Positions 45,995 through 54,323 of a stretch of 64,000 nt of DNA are shown in pieces; position 1 is the first letter of the stretch; every line of letters starts with the position of its first letter. This DNA is from an uncultured Acetobacteroides sp. (GTDB lineage Bacteria > Bacteroidota > Bacteroidia > Bacteroidales > ZOR0009). The translations under genes and the position numbers were made by a program. Location of the stretch: assembly GCF_963678165.1 (NCBI RefSeq), contig NZ_OY782755.1:2294001-2358000 (forward strand), read 5' to 3'. The notes under the pieces are model-generated. The model was not told the origin of the DNA. It ran no database searches and saw only the letters and a list, made by a program, of their open reading frames with translations.

Positions 45995-46027
45995 GCAAAA
46001 AAAGAGAGGAAACCAACCTCTCTTTTT
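45995..46027 (+). terminator. Terminator after the gyrA-TPR unit
   Basis: A near-perfect stem GCAAAAAAAGAGAGG/CCTCTCTTTTTTGC (one bulged A) directly after the stop. Confidence 0.85.
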
Positions 46028-46250
46028 TGCACCCTTTCTTCTTAACATAATATACATTATAGGACATATATTGAAGTAGCACAATATATGAATGAAACAA
46101 CGCATTCACTCTTTTATAGTTTATTTAATGTCGCAAATAGTTATAAAAAATTCTATCAAAAATTGAAGATCTTTTTTCTGTTTTGGTATTGATTCAATAT
46201 TAATTTTTGATGTATTATTGCAGTTGAATTCAAGGACAACAGATCATTGT

Positions 46251-46577
46251 ATGGAAAGAAAGACTGCTAATAAAAAAAGAGTAGTAACTAGCTACAAGAA
46301 TTTATCACCCGAGATTCTTGAGGAAGTAAAGAAGAAGTATCCTAACGGATGGAATGACTTTGTAATCAAAGTTGAAAAGCCTGGAGGTAACTACTTCTAT
46401 GCTATTACGCTAGATACTCCAGATGTAAGCTATCTTATCAAGGTTGATGTTAAGATAGATAATCGCATTAAGGGTGAAGACGAGGATAAGGATATTTTCG
46501 GAGGTGACGATTCTGAATCTGAAACTAACGAATTCCCCGATTCTGCAGACGATTCATATGATGAGAATGACGATTAA
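46251..46577 (+). CDS. Small acidic-tailed protein of unknown function
   Basis: A 108-residue protein when started at ATG 46251 (MERKTANKKRVVTSYKNL); the 11 residues upstream look untranslated. The first 75 residues form a compact basic-to-neutral domain (SPEILEEVKKKYPNGWNDFV, YFYAITLDTPDVSYLIKVDV). The last 30 are almost all Asp, Glu and Ser, an intrinsically disordered tail. I recall similar small proteins as conserved in Bacteroidota without known role. Its stop lies within the bidirectional terminator. Confidence 0.8.
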   Translation: MERKTANKKRVVTSYKNLSPEILEEVKKKYPNGWNDFVIKVEKPGGNYFYAITLDTPDVSYLIKVDVKIDNRIKGEDEDKDIFGGDDSESETNEFPDSADDSYDENDD

Positions 46578-46614
46578 ATAAGAAGAGCGAGAATTTCTCG
46601 CTCTTCTTATTTAA
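46574..46614. terminator. Bidirectional terminator between the small gene and selD
   Basis: Arms of about 19 bp (46574-46592, 46596-46614) around a 3-nt loop, core AAGAAGAGCGAGA. It overlaps the stop codons of both convergent genes. Confidence 0.9.
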
Positions 46615-47635
46615 CATAAACAACATTGGCTGATTTTGATTTAACTTCCCCTACAATCCAACCATTCAGATTCCCATTTTTCAGCAATTCAATAGCCGAA
46701 ATCGCCAGATTCTCATCGATTCCAAATAGAAGACCACCTGATGTTTGGGCATCAAAAATAAGCATCTTTTCTTCATAAGAAAGGCTATTTGAAAAGTCTA
46801 CCTCATCTCCCAAAAACTCTCGATTCCTAAAAGAAGCCCCAGGAATACAACCCGTTTCATAAATCAGCTTCACCCCACTAAAGTAAGGCAGCTGGTCTTG
46901 GTAAATTTCTATACTTACATTGCTAGCCTTTGCCATCCTAAATGCATGTCCACCTAAACCAAAACCTGTGATATCAGTTCCTCCCGTAGGACTAAATTCA
47001 TTCAATACATTTAATGAGCGAGCATTTAAGGTAGACATAGACACTAATATCTCATCGATCTGTTCTTTAGATGCTAATCCTACACGTTGAGCAGCCTGAA
47101 TGGCTCCCGTTCCAAGTGGCTTTGTAAGAATCAACTTTTGACCAACTTTTAACCCTGAATTTGTAATTATTCGATTAGGATTAACTCTCCCGACAACGGC
47201 CATACCATACTTTGGAACTGCATCATCGATAGTATGCCCTCCTAGAATTGCGACACCAGCCTCAAGTGCTATTTCATTTCCGCCTCGAATAATTTCAGCC
47301 AATCCTTCGACTGGCAGAGTAGACGGATACATATTAATATTCAGCGCCATAAAAGGAACACCTCCCATGGCATATACATCACTTAGCGAGTTAGCAGCTG
47401 CTATCTTTCCAAACGTAAATGGATCGGAGCAAATTGGAGGGAAAAAATCGGTAGTAAATATTAATGCAAGGTCATCGGATATTTTGTACACCCCGGCGTC
47501 ATCATGCAAAGAATTATCGACTAAAATATTGGGATCGTTAAACAAAGGGAAGCTGGCAAGTAGCTTATCCAACTCCTTTGCGGATAACTTTGCGGAACAG
47601 CCACCATATTCGACAGTCGTTAGGAGATCTATCAT
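46607..47635 (-). CDS. selD: Selenophosphate synthase SelD
   Basis: A 342-residue enzyme making selenophosphate from selenide and ATP, the selenium donor for selenocysteine, selenouridine and a labile Se cofactor. Typical parts: an N-terminal loop with Cys13 in YGGCSAK (the Sec/Cys site of the family; here Cys), TTDFFPPICSDPF, AANSLSDVYAMGG, GGHTIDD, and a late SGGLLFG. The nucleotide-binding lid is the flexible N-terminus. The start overlaps the stop of the small gene upstream (ATGA). It is the last gene of a four-gene operon. Confidence 0.95.
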   Translation of the reverse strand: MIDLLTTVEYGGCSAKLSAKELDKLLASFPLFNDPNILVDNSLHDDAGVYKISDDLALIFTTDFFPPICSDPFTFGKIAAANSLSDVYAMGGVPFMALNINMYPSTLPVEGLAEIIRGGNEIALEAGVAILGGHTIDDAVPKYGMAVVGRVNPNRIITNSGLKVGQKLILTKPLGTGAIQAAQRVGLASKEQIDEILVSMSTLNARSLNVLNEFSPTGGTDITGFGLGGHAFRMAKASNVSIEIYQDQLPYFSGVKLIYETGCIPGASFRNREFLGDEVDFSNSLSYEEKMLIFDAQTSGGLLFGIDENLAISAIELLKNGNLNGWIVGEVKSKSANVVYVK

Positions 47636-47844
47636 TTCTCAATTTCTATTTTATGAAACAAAATATCTTTACTATTCAGTAGCATACAAGCATTAGCAGA
47701 ATCTTCATCGCTTACTTGTACGCACATCCCACACTCGCTAGAAACATTTGTTGGTACAGGACGAATTACTACGTTTAATCCGGCTTCTACCAATAGCTTT
47801 TCTACCTTGATTACGGTTCTTACATTCTTAAAAAGGAAAATCAT
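47632..47844 (-). CDS. Small DUF3343-like (putative Se/S carrier) protein
   Basis: A 70-residue protein reading from ATG 47844. Its sequence (VRTVIKVEKLLVEAGLNVVI, RPVPTNVSSECGMCVQVSDE) matches the DUF3343 pattern: a small beta-alpha-beta fold with a conserved Cys after Ser-Ser. Family members occur next to selD and are thought to carry selenium or sulfur. The longer frame upstream overlaps the desulfurase gene and is not real. The start lies 4 bp after the desulfurase stop, and its stop overlaps the start of selD. Confidence 0.85.
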   Translation of the reverse strand: MIFLFKNVRTVIKVEKLLVEAGLNVVIRPVPTNVSSECGMCVQVSDEDSANACMLLNSKDILFHKIEIEK

Positions 47845-47848
47845 AAAG

Positions 47849-48961
47849 CTAAGATATACCCTCCAATACATTATAGAGGTTTTCGAAATCGAGCGTGGTG
47901 TGAAATGGTGATATAGAGAATCGGACTGAACCATTGGGAAATGTTCCCAATGCCTTATGGGCAAATGGTGCACAATGCAATCCACTTCGAACCTGAATAT
48001 CATACTTGCGATCCAAAACATACGCCAACTCGTCGTTGCTTTTGCCCCTATGCCTTAATGAGAAGAGTTCAGACTGGTTTTCTCTATTTTGAGCACAATA
48101 GACCTCGTAAGCCTTTAGCTGCTCGATCTTTTCAAGAAGCAGGTAAAAGTCTTCTTGCGAATGCAGAGACTTCAAATTCGCGGTTAAAGCTCCATATAGC
48201 CCAAATATCCCCAATGAATTGGGTGTTCCGGCTTCAAACTTATCGGGATTGTAAGGAGGCATTAACTCCGATTCGGAGTTGCTGCCTGTTCCTCCATACT
48301 TATATGGAGGAAGATTTGAGGGATTGTTAGCGTAAAATGCTCCAACACCCGTAGGTCCTAAAAGCCCTTTATGGGCTGTAAAAAAGAGGTAATCGACTCC
48401 CCATTCGTTGGCTTTAACTGGAACTTTGCCAGCCGATTGTGACGCATCTAAAAGAAGGGGTATATCGCCTATGGCATTCTTGATTTCTCTGATATTCTGA
48501 ATAACTCCATTAACGTTGCTGACATGGTTAACAATAACCATGTCAACCGTTGAGTCGACCATGGATTTAAGCTGATCAATGTCTATTAATCCGTCGCTAA
48601 AATGGGGTACTATACTACATTCAAGGCCAATAGATTCTTTTAAGTGATGAAGCGGTCGTGTAACCGCATTGTGGCTCATCGAGTCAACTAATACGCGCTT
48701 ATTCTTGAAGGCAAATCCGCTTAGAACTGCATTTGAGCCTTCGGTAGCAGAGCTGCAGAACACCAGATTTTCGGGTTCGGCAATTCCCATAAGCGACGAG
48801 AGCAAATCGCGGGTTTCCTCCACGACTCTTGCAACTTCGATGCTTTTGCGATGTCCTGCACGCCCATACGTTCCCCCAGAGGCGAGATACTTTTCTATCC
48901 ATTCGCCGACCTCTTTGGGCTTCGGAAAACTTGTTGACGCATTGTCGAAGTATCCGTTCAT
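47849..48961 (-). CDS. Cysteine desulfurase-like aminotransferase, class V
   Basis: A 370-residue PLP enzyme of the NifS/SufS superfamily. The PLP lysine lies in FTAHKGLLGPTGVG and the persulfide Cys in VRSGLHCAPFAHK; SSATEGSNAVL binds the phosphate. It begins MNGYFDNASTSFPKP, as in the group of desulfurases found next to selD and yedF. Sitting in the same operon as selD, it most likely frees sulfur or selenium from cysteine or selenocysteine and hands it on (inference). It starts 2 bp after the yedF stop. Confidence 0.93.
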   Translation of the reverse strand: MNGYFDNASTSFPKPKEVGEWIEKYLASGGTYGRAGHRKSIEVARVVEETRDLLSSLMGIAEPENLVFCSSATEGSNAVLSGFAFKNKRVLVDSMSHNAVTRPLHHLKESIGLECSIVPHFSDGLIDIDQLKSMVDSTVDMVIVNHVSNVNGVIQNIREIKNAIGDIPLLLDASQSAGKVPVKANEWGVDYLFFTAHKGLLGPTGVGAFYANNPSNLPPYKYGGTGSNSESELMPPYNPDKFEAGTPNSLGIFGLYGALTANLKSLHSQEDFYLLLEKIEQLKAYEVYCAQNRENQSELFSLRHRGKSNDELAYVLDRKYDIQVRSGLHCAPFAHKALGTFPNGSVRFSISPFHTTLDFENLYNVLEGIS

Positions 48962-48963
48962 TG

Positions 48964-49563
48964 CTACGGTTTTACAATTTTGAGGGGGGAATTTAGCCGA
49001 TTAAGAATGTAGTACATGTTTGATATTTCGCCCACGACCAACTTGTCTTTAATGCCATAGAAATCGACACAGGTGCCGCAAAGGGTAATCTTAATGCCCT
49101 TATCCTTCAACTTTTTAAGGTACTCACAGAAAATGGATTCGCTGGAAGCCAGGGTTACTCCGCTGTTGTAGCAGATAACCTCGACGGGTAAGGTTTCATT
49201 TTCGGAAAGTGCGGTTAGAAATCCCTTTAGGAGAATGGCGCCAAGGTCGCTACTGCCCTGCCCCATTTCGGTTTTATCGAGAACTACAATGTAGCCCGAT
49301 TCGCTTGGTGAAGCACAGTAAGGTTCTGGCTGTTTGAGCGGAGCAACGGCGGTTTTACTTCCCGTCGTTATGGTGGATATCTTTCCATTGCGAACAACCG
49401 AAAACTCTATCCCATTGTCGGCGAGGTACGATTCGAGGTTAGCGCACGAGGTTTCGTTATCAATTGTAATTACCAGAACCTCGTTAGGATGCTCGACAAG
49501 CGCCTTTTTGGTGTTTATGAGGGGGAGCGGACACTTTTGCCCGATACAGCTTACTTCTACCAT
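48964..49563 (-). CDS. yedF: Selenium-metabolism sulfurtransferase-like protein YedF
   Basis: A 199-residue protein when started at ATG 49563. The N-terminal TusA-like domain has the signature CIGQKCPLPLINTKKAL (Cys at the CPxP motif), and the C-terminal half (about 95-199) is DsrE-like, with a Cys in LCGTCVDFYG. This two-domain type is the YedF of selenium gene clusters. The longer frame upstream overlaps the serine hydrolase gene and lies beyond the -7 box, so it is discarded. First gene of the operon yedF-desulfurase-DUF3343-selD. Confidence 0.92.
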   Translation of the reverse strand: MVEVSCIGQKCPLPLINTKKALVEHPNEVLVITIDNETSCANLESYLADNGIEFSVVRNGKISTITTGSKTAVAPLKQPEPYCASPSESGYIVVLDKTEMGQGSSDLGAILLKGFLTALSENETLPVEVICYNSGVTLASSESIFCEYLKKLKDKGIKITLCGTCVDFYGIKDKLVVGEISNMYYILNRLNSPLKIVKP

Positions 49564-49572
49564 TTTTATTTG

Positions 49573-49580
49573 CAAATATA
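49573..49580 (-). promoter_or_regulatory. -7 box of the selenium operon
   Basis: Reverse-strand TATATTTG matches TAnnTTTG, 9 bp before the yedF start, so the leader would be very short. It fixes the start of yedF at 49563. Confidence 0.6.
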
Positions 49581-49618
49581 GCAGAATTGCCCTATTCTGC
49601 TCGCCCCAAAATGCTTGG

Positions 49619-50914
49619 CTAGAGGTTTTGCAGGGAGTCGAGCTGATTGGTAAACGACCAGAGTTTGGCATTCGGCCAGGTTTGAACCTTGCTGACGGAA
49701 CGGTGCACCACGGCATCGATGATGTGGGGTAGCTTGTTGCCGGCTCTGGTGCTTGTATTGGAGAGGAACACCCACGAGAGGCCATTCTTCTCCTTTACCA
49801 CCATAGCCGAGGTTCCGGACAGCGAGCCGCTTCGCCAGTAGCGTCCGTTGTTGTCGGAGCCAATCCAGCCCAAGGGTTGCACGTAGGTTTGGCGGGTGGT
49901 CATCTCGCTAATCAGATCCTTGGAAATGATGTTGTGCTTCTCGTAGCCGGCAACACCGATAAGCAGCTTGGCGATATCCACCGACGAGGCCACCCAACCG
50001 CCTGCTGGGCCAAGCATTCTCAGGTCGTTTCCGCCAGCATTACGGGGCACCATTTGGCCGGAGCCATCCCAGGCTGGCACAACGCCATTCCCCCTGAGGT
50101 CGTAGTACGAAACCTCGTTGGGATGCTTCTCTTCGGGATAGTTATTGGATAGAAATGCGGTTTTGATGCCAAGCGGCTTGAACACCTTTCGTTTTATAAA
50201 GGTTTCATAGTCCATTTTGGATACCTTTTTGATGACTTCGCCCAAGAGGACGTAGCCAAAGTTGGAGTACGAGCTTCGTAGCCCGGGCTCGAAGTCGAGG
50301 TTGCGCCTAAACATGTAGCTGACGATATCGGTGAACGATAGCGGCAGCGGCCTGCCGATGGTGTGGGCCACCAGCTCCTTGCAGAACATGGGGTCGGGGC
50401 GCTTGCCGCTCCATCCGCCGCTATGGTTGAGCAGCATCTTTACGGTGATCTTCTCGTAGCGAGGATCTCGGTACGAGCAGTAGACGCGATCGTTGAGAAT
50501 GCCTTCGGGGCCAAAAACCTTTTGGTCGAGCGAGAGAACGCCCGCCTTTACCAGCTGCATGATGCCGGTAGCGGTAATGAGCTTGGAGACGGATGCGATG
50601 CGGAACAGGTGGTAGGGCTCTACGGGCTCCTTGCTGGCGGCGTTGGCGTAGCCGTAGCCTTTGGCGTAGACGATAGCCCCATCCTTGACCACCGCAAGCG
50701 AGGCCCCCTTGATCTTCGATTTGGTAATAAAAGTCCTTATGCTGTTATCGACCGCGGCAACCTCGGCCATGGCGGCTGCATCGGCATCTGTTGGGGCAAC
50801 CGCTTCGGCGACCTTTTTGGCCGGCGCGGCAACCCTTGCAGAAACGTTTAGCGGATTAATAAAACCTAGAAAACCAACAGCAATGCAAATTACAACGTAC
50901 TCCCCCCTTGTCAT
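49619..50914 (-). CDS. Exported serine hydrolase, class C beta-lactamase family
   Basis: A 431-residue protein with an N-terminal hydrophobic segment (about 6-21, signal or anchor), a low-complexity Ala/Pro/Val stretch (about 25-55) and the beta-lactamase/D-aminopeptidase fold. Catalytic motifs: SVSK (Ser108, Lys111 in RIASVSKLITATG) and YSN in LRSSYSNFGYVLLGE; the third motif is SGSLSG instead of KTG. The family includes esterases, penicillin-binding proteins and peptidases, so resistance should not be assumed. Its end is only 55 bp from yedF but yedF has its own promoter. Confidence 0.88.
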   Translation of the reverse strand: MTRGEYVVICIAVGFLGFINPLNVSARVAAPAKKVAEAVAPTDADAAAMAEVAAVDNSIRTFITKSKIKGASLAVVKDGAIVYAKGYGYANAASKEPVEPYHLFRIASVSKLITATGIMQLVKAGVLSLDQKVFGPEGILNDRVYCSYRDPRYEKITVKMLLNHSGGWSGKRPDPMFCKELVAHTIGRPLPLSFTDIVSYMFRRNLDFEPGLRSSYSNFGYVLLGEVIKKVSKMDYETFIKRKVFKPLGIKTAFLSNNYPEEKHPNEVSYYDLRGNGVVPAWDGSGQMVPRNAGGNDLRMLGPAGGWVASSVDIAKLLIGVAGYEKHNIISKDLISEMTTRQTYVQPLGWIGSDNNGRYWRSGSLSGTSAMVVKEKNGLSWVFLSNTSTRAGNKLPHIIDAVVHRSVSKVQTWPNAKLWSFTNQLDSLQNL

Positions 50915-51139
50915 GTCTCTCCCTCAATTAAGCTGGCGCAAAGTATAAAACGAATCTTACAAACCGAATTTTCTTAGAGTTAAATCCATTTTTTTAACAA
51001 AAACACGAGCTCGCACAAGTCTGATTGCAGGCATACCGCTGAGCAGAACGCATGATTGCTATTCGGAACAGTAGTTCCGAATAGCCTAAAAAGCGTCCTC
51101 CTGACTCTGCTTATTAAATAGGCTCCGCTTCCTGAAGTT

Positions 51140-51518
51140 GGAAAGCCGTTTCCGAACGCTAGGAAATCATTTTCTGATACAGGGAAACCTCTTCCGAACG
51201 TTGGGAAACCATTTCCTGAAGCTGGGAAGCCGCTTCCGAATGCTAGGAAATCATTTCCTGAAGCGAGGAAGCCTCTTCCGAACGTTGGAAAATCATTTCC
51301 TGATACGGGGAAACCTCTTCCTAACGTTGGGAAACCATTTCCTGAAACGAGGAAGCCGTTTCCGAACGCTGGGAAATCATTTCCTGAAGCTGGGAAGCCA
51401 TTTCCTAACGCTAGGAAATCATTTCCTGATGCGGGGAAGCCGTTTCCGAACGTTAGGAAACCATTTCCTGATGCGGGGAAACCATTTCCGAACGTTGGGT
51501 AATCATTTTCTGATGCGG
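51140..51518. repeat. Intergenic repeat array C (18 units of about 21 bp, paired to 42 bp)
   Basis: Units follow GGAARCCRTTTCC plus 8 bp, 21 bp each (the first is 22). Two types alternate: one ending CCGAACGYTR, the other CCTGAWGCKR, so the true period is 42 bp. Many units carry a perfect 13-bp palindrome GGAAATCATTTCC. A forward frame stays open through it (51138-51530) only because 21 is a multiple of 3. It abuts the stop of the threonine aldolase gene and fills most of the 607-bp gap before the serine hydrolase gene; 50915-51139 shows nothing else. Confidence 0.92.
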
Positions 51519-51521
51519 GGG

Positions 51522-52547
51522 CTACAGTAGTGCATCCGCCAGAACATCTACGAATCGGTCGATATCCTCCTTTGTGGTATCCCAGGAGGTCATCCAGCGG
51601 GCCTCGTTCTTCTCCTCATCCCAAAAGTAGAAGAAGGACTCGTCGAGAAGCGCCTGGTTAATGGCCTTGGGGAAGATGGCGAATACGGCGTTGGCGTCGA
51701 CGGGCTGGGTGATGGTAACCTGGGGGAAGGCTGCCAGCCGGTCGCGCAGGTAGGCGGCCATCTGGTTGGCGTGGGCGGCCGTGGCTATGCAGTGGTTGTT
51801 GGTAAGGTAGGCGACGAACTGCGCGCTGATGAAGCGCATCTTGGAGGCCAGCTGCATCGACTGCTTGCGCAGGTACTTAAATCCCTTTGCCAGCTCGGTA
51901 TTGTTGAAGATGATGGCCTCGCCGAGCATCATCCCGTTCTTGGTACCCCCGAACGAGATGACATCGACCCCAAGCTCAGTGGTAAACTCGCGGAAGGGCA
52001 AGTTCAGCGCTGCTGCGGCGTTGGAAAGCCTGGCGCCATCCACGTGCAGGTACAGGCCGTTGCTGTGGGCGAAATCGGCAATCGCCTTTATCTCCTGAAC
52101 GGAGTAGACGGTTCCCAGCTCGGTGGTCTGCGAGATGCTCACCAGCTTGGGCTGCACGTTGTGCTCGAAGCCAACGTTTTGCAGGTAGCGCCTTGCCTTT
52201 TCGATGTTGAGCTTTCCGTCGGTTGTGGGCACGGTAAGCAGCTTAAAACCGCCAATATGTTCGGGAGCCCCGCACTCGTCGGTGTTGATGTGGGCCAGCT
52301 CGGTGCAGAGCACGGCCTCGTAGGGCCGGAGCGCCGAGGCGAGGCTGAGCACGTTGGCCGCGGTTCCGAGGAAGACGAAGAACACCTCCACGTGATCGCC
52401 GAAGTGCTGCTTGAAGAGCAGCTCGGCGCTATGGGTGTACTCGTCGTGGCCGTAGGAGGATACGTGGCCGTGGTTGGCGCCGGCAATGGCCTCTAGGATG
52501 GCGGGGTGAATGCCGGAGTAGTTATCGCTTGCTAGTGACTTCTTCAT
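51522..52547 (-). CDS. Low-specificity L-threonine aldolase-like PLP enzyme
   Basis: A 341-residue fold-type I PLP enzyme when started at ATG 52547 (MKKSLASDNYSG). It matches the threonine aldolase family that splits threonine or allo-threonine into glycine and acetaldehyde. Seen: SDNYSGIHPAILEAI at the N-terminus, SYGHDEYT, HVDGARLSNAAAAL (Asp for the PLP pyridine) and SFGGTKNG with the PLP lysine. GC content is high compared with most of the window. A terminator hairpin of the upstream prfC gene ends only about 16 bp before the start, and a repeat array begins at its stop. Confidence 0.9.
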   Translation of the reverse strand: MKKSLASDNYSGIHPAILEAIAGANHGHVSSYGHDEYTHSAELLFKQHFGDHVEVFFVFLGTAANVLSLASALRPYEAVLCTELAHINTDECGAPEHIGGFKLLTVPTTDGKLNIEKARRYLQNVGFEHNVQPKLVSISQTTELGTVYSVQEIKAIADFAHSNGLYLHVDGARLSNAAAALNLPFREFTTELGVDVISFGGTKNGMMLGEAIIFNNTELAKGFKYLRKQSMQLASKMRFISAQFVAYLTNNHCIATAAHANQMAAYLRDRLAAFPQVTITQPVDANAVFAIFPKAINQALLDESFFYFWDEEKNEARWMTSWDTTKEDIDRFVDVLADALL

Positions 52548-52562
52548 GTTGGGTAAATAAAA

Positions 52563-52592
52563 AAACGGATGCGCTAAGTTAGGCATCCGTTT
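52563..52592 (-). terminator. Terminator of prfC, directly before the aldolase start
   Basis: A perfect 10-bp stem AAACGGATGC/GCATCCGTTT followed on the reverse strand by a seven-T run. The run ends near the aldolase leader, so it could also act as an attenuator. Confidence 0.85.
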
Positions 52593-52631
52593 CAGTTTTT
52601 TTCTATGATGGTTCCTTTTTCTGGGTCAGAT

Positions 52632-54212
52632 TTAAAACTCTGAGGTGAAGTGGAACTTGATGTCGGTGAACTTCTCCTGGGCCAGCTGCAGCGAGTAGGG
52701 CGAGTCGGCCAGGAAGACGTCGCGGCCGTGCTTGTCGAGCGCCACGTGGGTGTACTTGCGGCGCATGAAGTCGTCGAGCTGCTCCTTGTTGTCGCTCTCA
52801 ATCCAGCACGCCTTGTAGAGCGAGATGGGCTCGTAGCGGCACTTGGCGGTGTACTCGTGCTCCAGGCGGTACTGGATTACGTCGAACTGCAGCGCGCCCA
52901 CGCAGCCAATAATCTTGCGGCCGTTCATCTTTAGGGTGAAGAGCTGCGCCACCCCCTCGTCCATGAGCTGGTCGACGCCCTTGGCCAGCTGCTTGAACTT
53001 GAGCGGGTCGGCGTTTTCGATGTACTGGAACAGCTCGGGCGAGAAGCTGGGGATACCCTTAAAGCTGATCTTCTCGCCTTCAGTAAAGGTGTCGCCAATC
53101 TTGAAGTTGCCCGTATCGTGTAGGCCAACGATGTCGCCGGGGTAGGCAAAATCGACCACCTCCTTCTTGGAGGCCATGAAGGCGCTAGGGCTGGAGAATC
53201 GTAGCGACTTGCCGCTTCGAACATGCAGGTAGGGTCGATTCCGTTCGAAAGTTCCCGAGCAGATCTTCAGGAAGGCAATACGGTTGCGGTGGTTGGGGTC
53301 CATGTTGGCATGGATCTTAAAGATGAAGCCGGTGAGCTTCTCCTCGAAGGGGTCGATGGCGCGGGCATCGGTAACCGTCTTTTGGGGGTAGGGTGCGATG
53401 TCGCAGAAGCAGTTGAGCAGCTCCTTAACGCCGAAGTTGTTGAGCGCCGATCCGAAGAATACAGGGGCTAGCTCACCTCTACGGTAGCTCTCGATGTCGA
53501 ATTCGGGGTAGATGCCCTCGACCAGCTCGACATCCTCGCGCAGCTTGCCGGCGTAGTCGCCAACGTACCGGTCCAACTCGGGGGACGAGATGTCGTCGAT
53601 CTTTACAACATCGTCGTTTACAACGGTCTTATCCTCCGAGAAGAAGAGGTTAAGGTTGCGCTCGTACATGTTGTACACCCCTTTAAAGGTTGGCCCCATG
53701 CTGATTGGCCAGCTTAGGGGGCGCGTTTTGATCTTCAGCTCCTCTTCAACCTCGTCGAGCAGGTCAAATGGATCTTTACCAACGCGGTCGAGCTTGTTGA
53801 TGAACACGATCACCGGCGTATTGCGCATACGGCAAACGTTCATCAGCTTGCGCGTTTGCGCCTCGACACCCTTGGCGCAGTCGATCACGATGATAACGCT
53901 GTCCACCGCCGTGAGCGTTCTAAAGGTATCCTCCTGGAAGTCTTCGTGCCCAGGGGTATCCAGTATGTTAACCTTAATATCGTTGTACTCGAAGCCCATA
54001 ACCGACGTGGCCACCGAGATACCGCGCTGACGCTCGATCTCCATGAAGTCAGACGTGGCCCCCTTCTTAATCTTGTTCGACTTAACCGCACCGGCAACGT
54101 GAATTGCCCCGCCAAAAAGCAGCAGCTTCTCGGTAAGGGTAGTTTTACCGGCATCGGGGTGGCTGATAATTGCGAATGTTCTTCGACGCTTAATCTCTTG
54201 TTCTAAGCCCAT
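52632..54212 (-). CDS. prfC: Peptide chain release factor 3
   Basis: A 526-residue translational GTPase that recycles RF1/RF2 after peptide release. G motifs: [10 protein letters not shown] (G1, about 17-26), the QRGISV region (G2), DTPGHEDF (G3), NKLDR (G4). Length and the C-terminal domain ([21 protein letters not shown] cut to [15 protein letters not shown]) match RF3 rather than EF-G. It has its own -7 box and terminator. GC-rich like the aldolase gene next to it. Confidence 0.96.
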   Translation of the reverse strand: MGLEQEIKRRRTFAIISHPDAGKTTLTEKLLLFGGAIHVAGAVKSNKIKKGATSDFMEIERQRGISVATSVMGFEYNDIKVNILDTPGHEDFQEDTFRTLTAVDSVIIVIDCAKGVEAQTRKLMNVCRMRNTPVIVFINKLDRVGKDPFDLLDEVEEELKIKTRPLSWPISMGPTFKGVYNMYERNLNLFFSEDKTVVNDDVVKIDDISSPELDRYVGDYAGKLREDVELVEGIYPEFDIESYRRGELAPVFFGSALNNFGVKELLNCFCDIAPYPQKTVTDARAIDPFEEKLTGFIFKIHANMDPNHRNRIAFLKICSGTFERNRPYLHVRSGKSLRFSSPSAFMASKKEVVDFAYPGDIVGLHDTGNFKIGDTFTEGEKISFKGIPSFSPELFQYIENADPLKFKQLAKGVDQLMDEGVAQLFTLKMNGRKIIGCVGALQFDVIQYRLEHEYTAKCRYEPISLYKACWIESDNKEQLDDFMRRKYTHVALDKHGRDVFLADSPYSLQLAQEKFTDIKFHFTSEF

Positions 54213-54234
54213 TGTAACCTTTAAATTTGGATGG

Positions 54235-54242
54235 CAAAATTA
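54235..54242 (-). promoter_or_regulatory. -7 box of prfC
   Basis: Reverse-strand TAATTTTG matches TAnnTTTG, 22 bp before the start. Confidence 0.55.
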
Positions 54243-54276
54243 GCAGAGTTTGCCGATATTACCGCCGATAAGTAAA

Positions 54277-54303
54277 AAAGGCCGGCACTATTTTCCGACC
54301 TTT
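54277..54303 (-). terminator. Terminator of the XRE-pyrD unit
   Basis: A 9-bp stem (54277-54285 with 54295-54303, one G-T pair) followed on the reverse strand by TTTTTTAC, 20 bp after pyrD. Confidence 0.8.
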
Positions 54304-54323
54304 TCCCACTTCCTGCAGGTATT

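Noticed and set aside
47632..48021. 129-codon form of the DUF3343-like gene
   Set aside because: The first 59 codons lie inside the desulfurase gene in another frame; ATG 47844 gives the normal family length.
48964..49785. Long form of YedF (273 codons)
   Set aside because: The first 74 codons overlap the serine hydrolase gene and lie upstream of the -7 box; the TusA-like domain begins at the start 49563.
49619..50914. Beta-lactamase resistance gene
   Set aside because: The third motif is SGSLSG rather than KTG and the family is mostly esterases and peptidases, so resistance is not supported.
51138..51530. 130-codon forward frame across array C
   Set aside because: Same reason: 21-bp units keep the frame open, and it runs against the flanking genes into the end of the aldolase gene.
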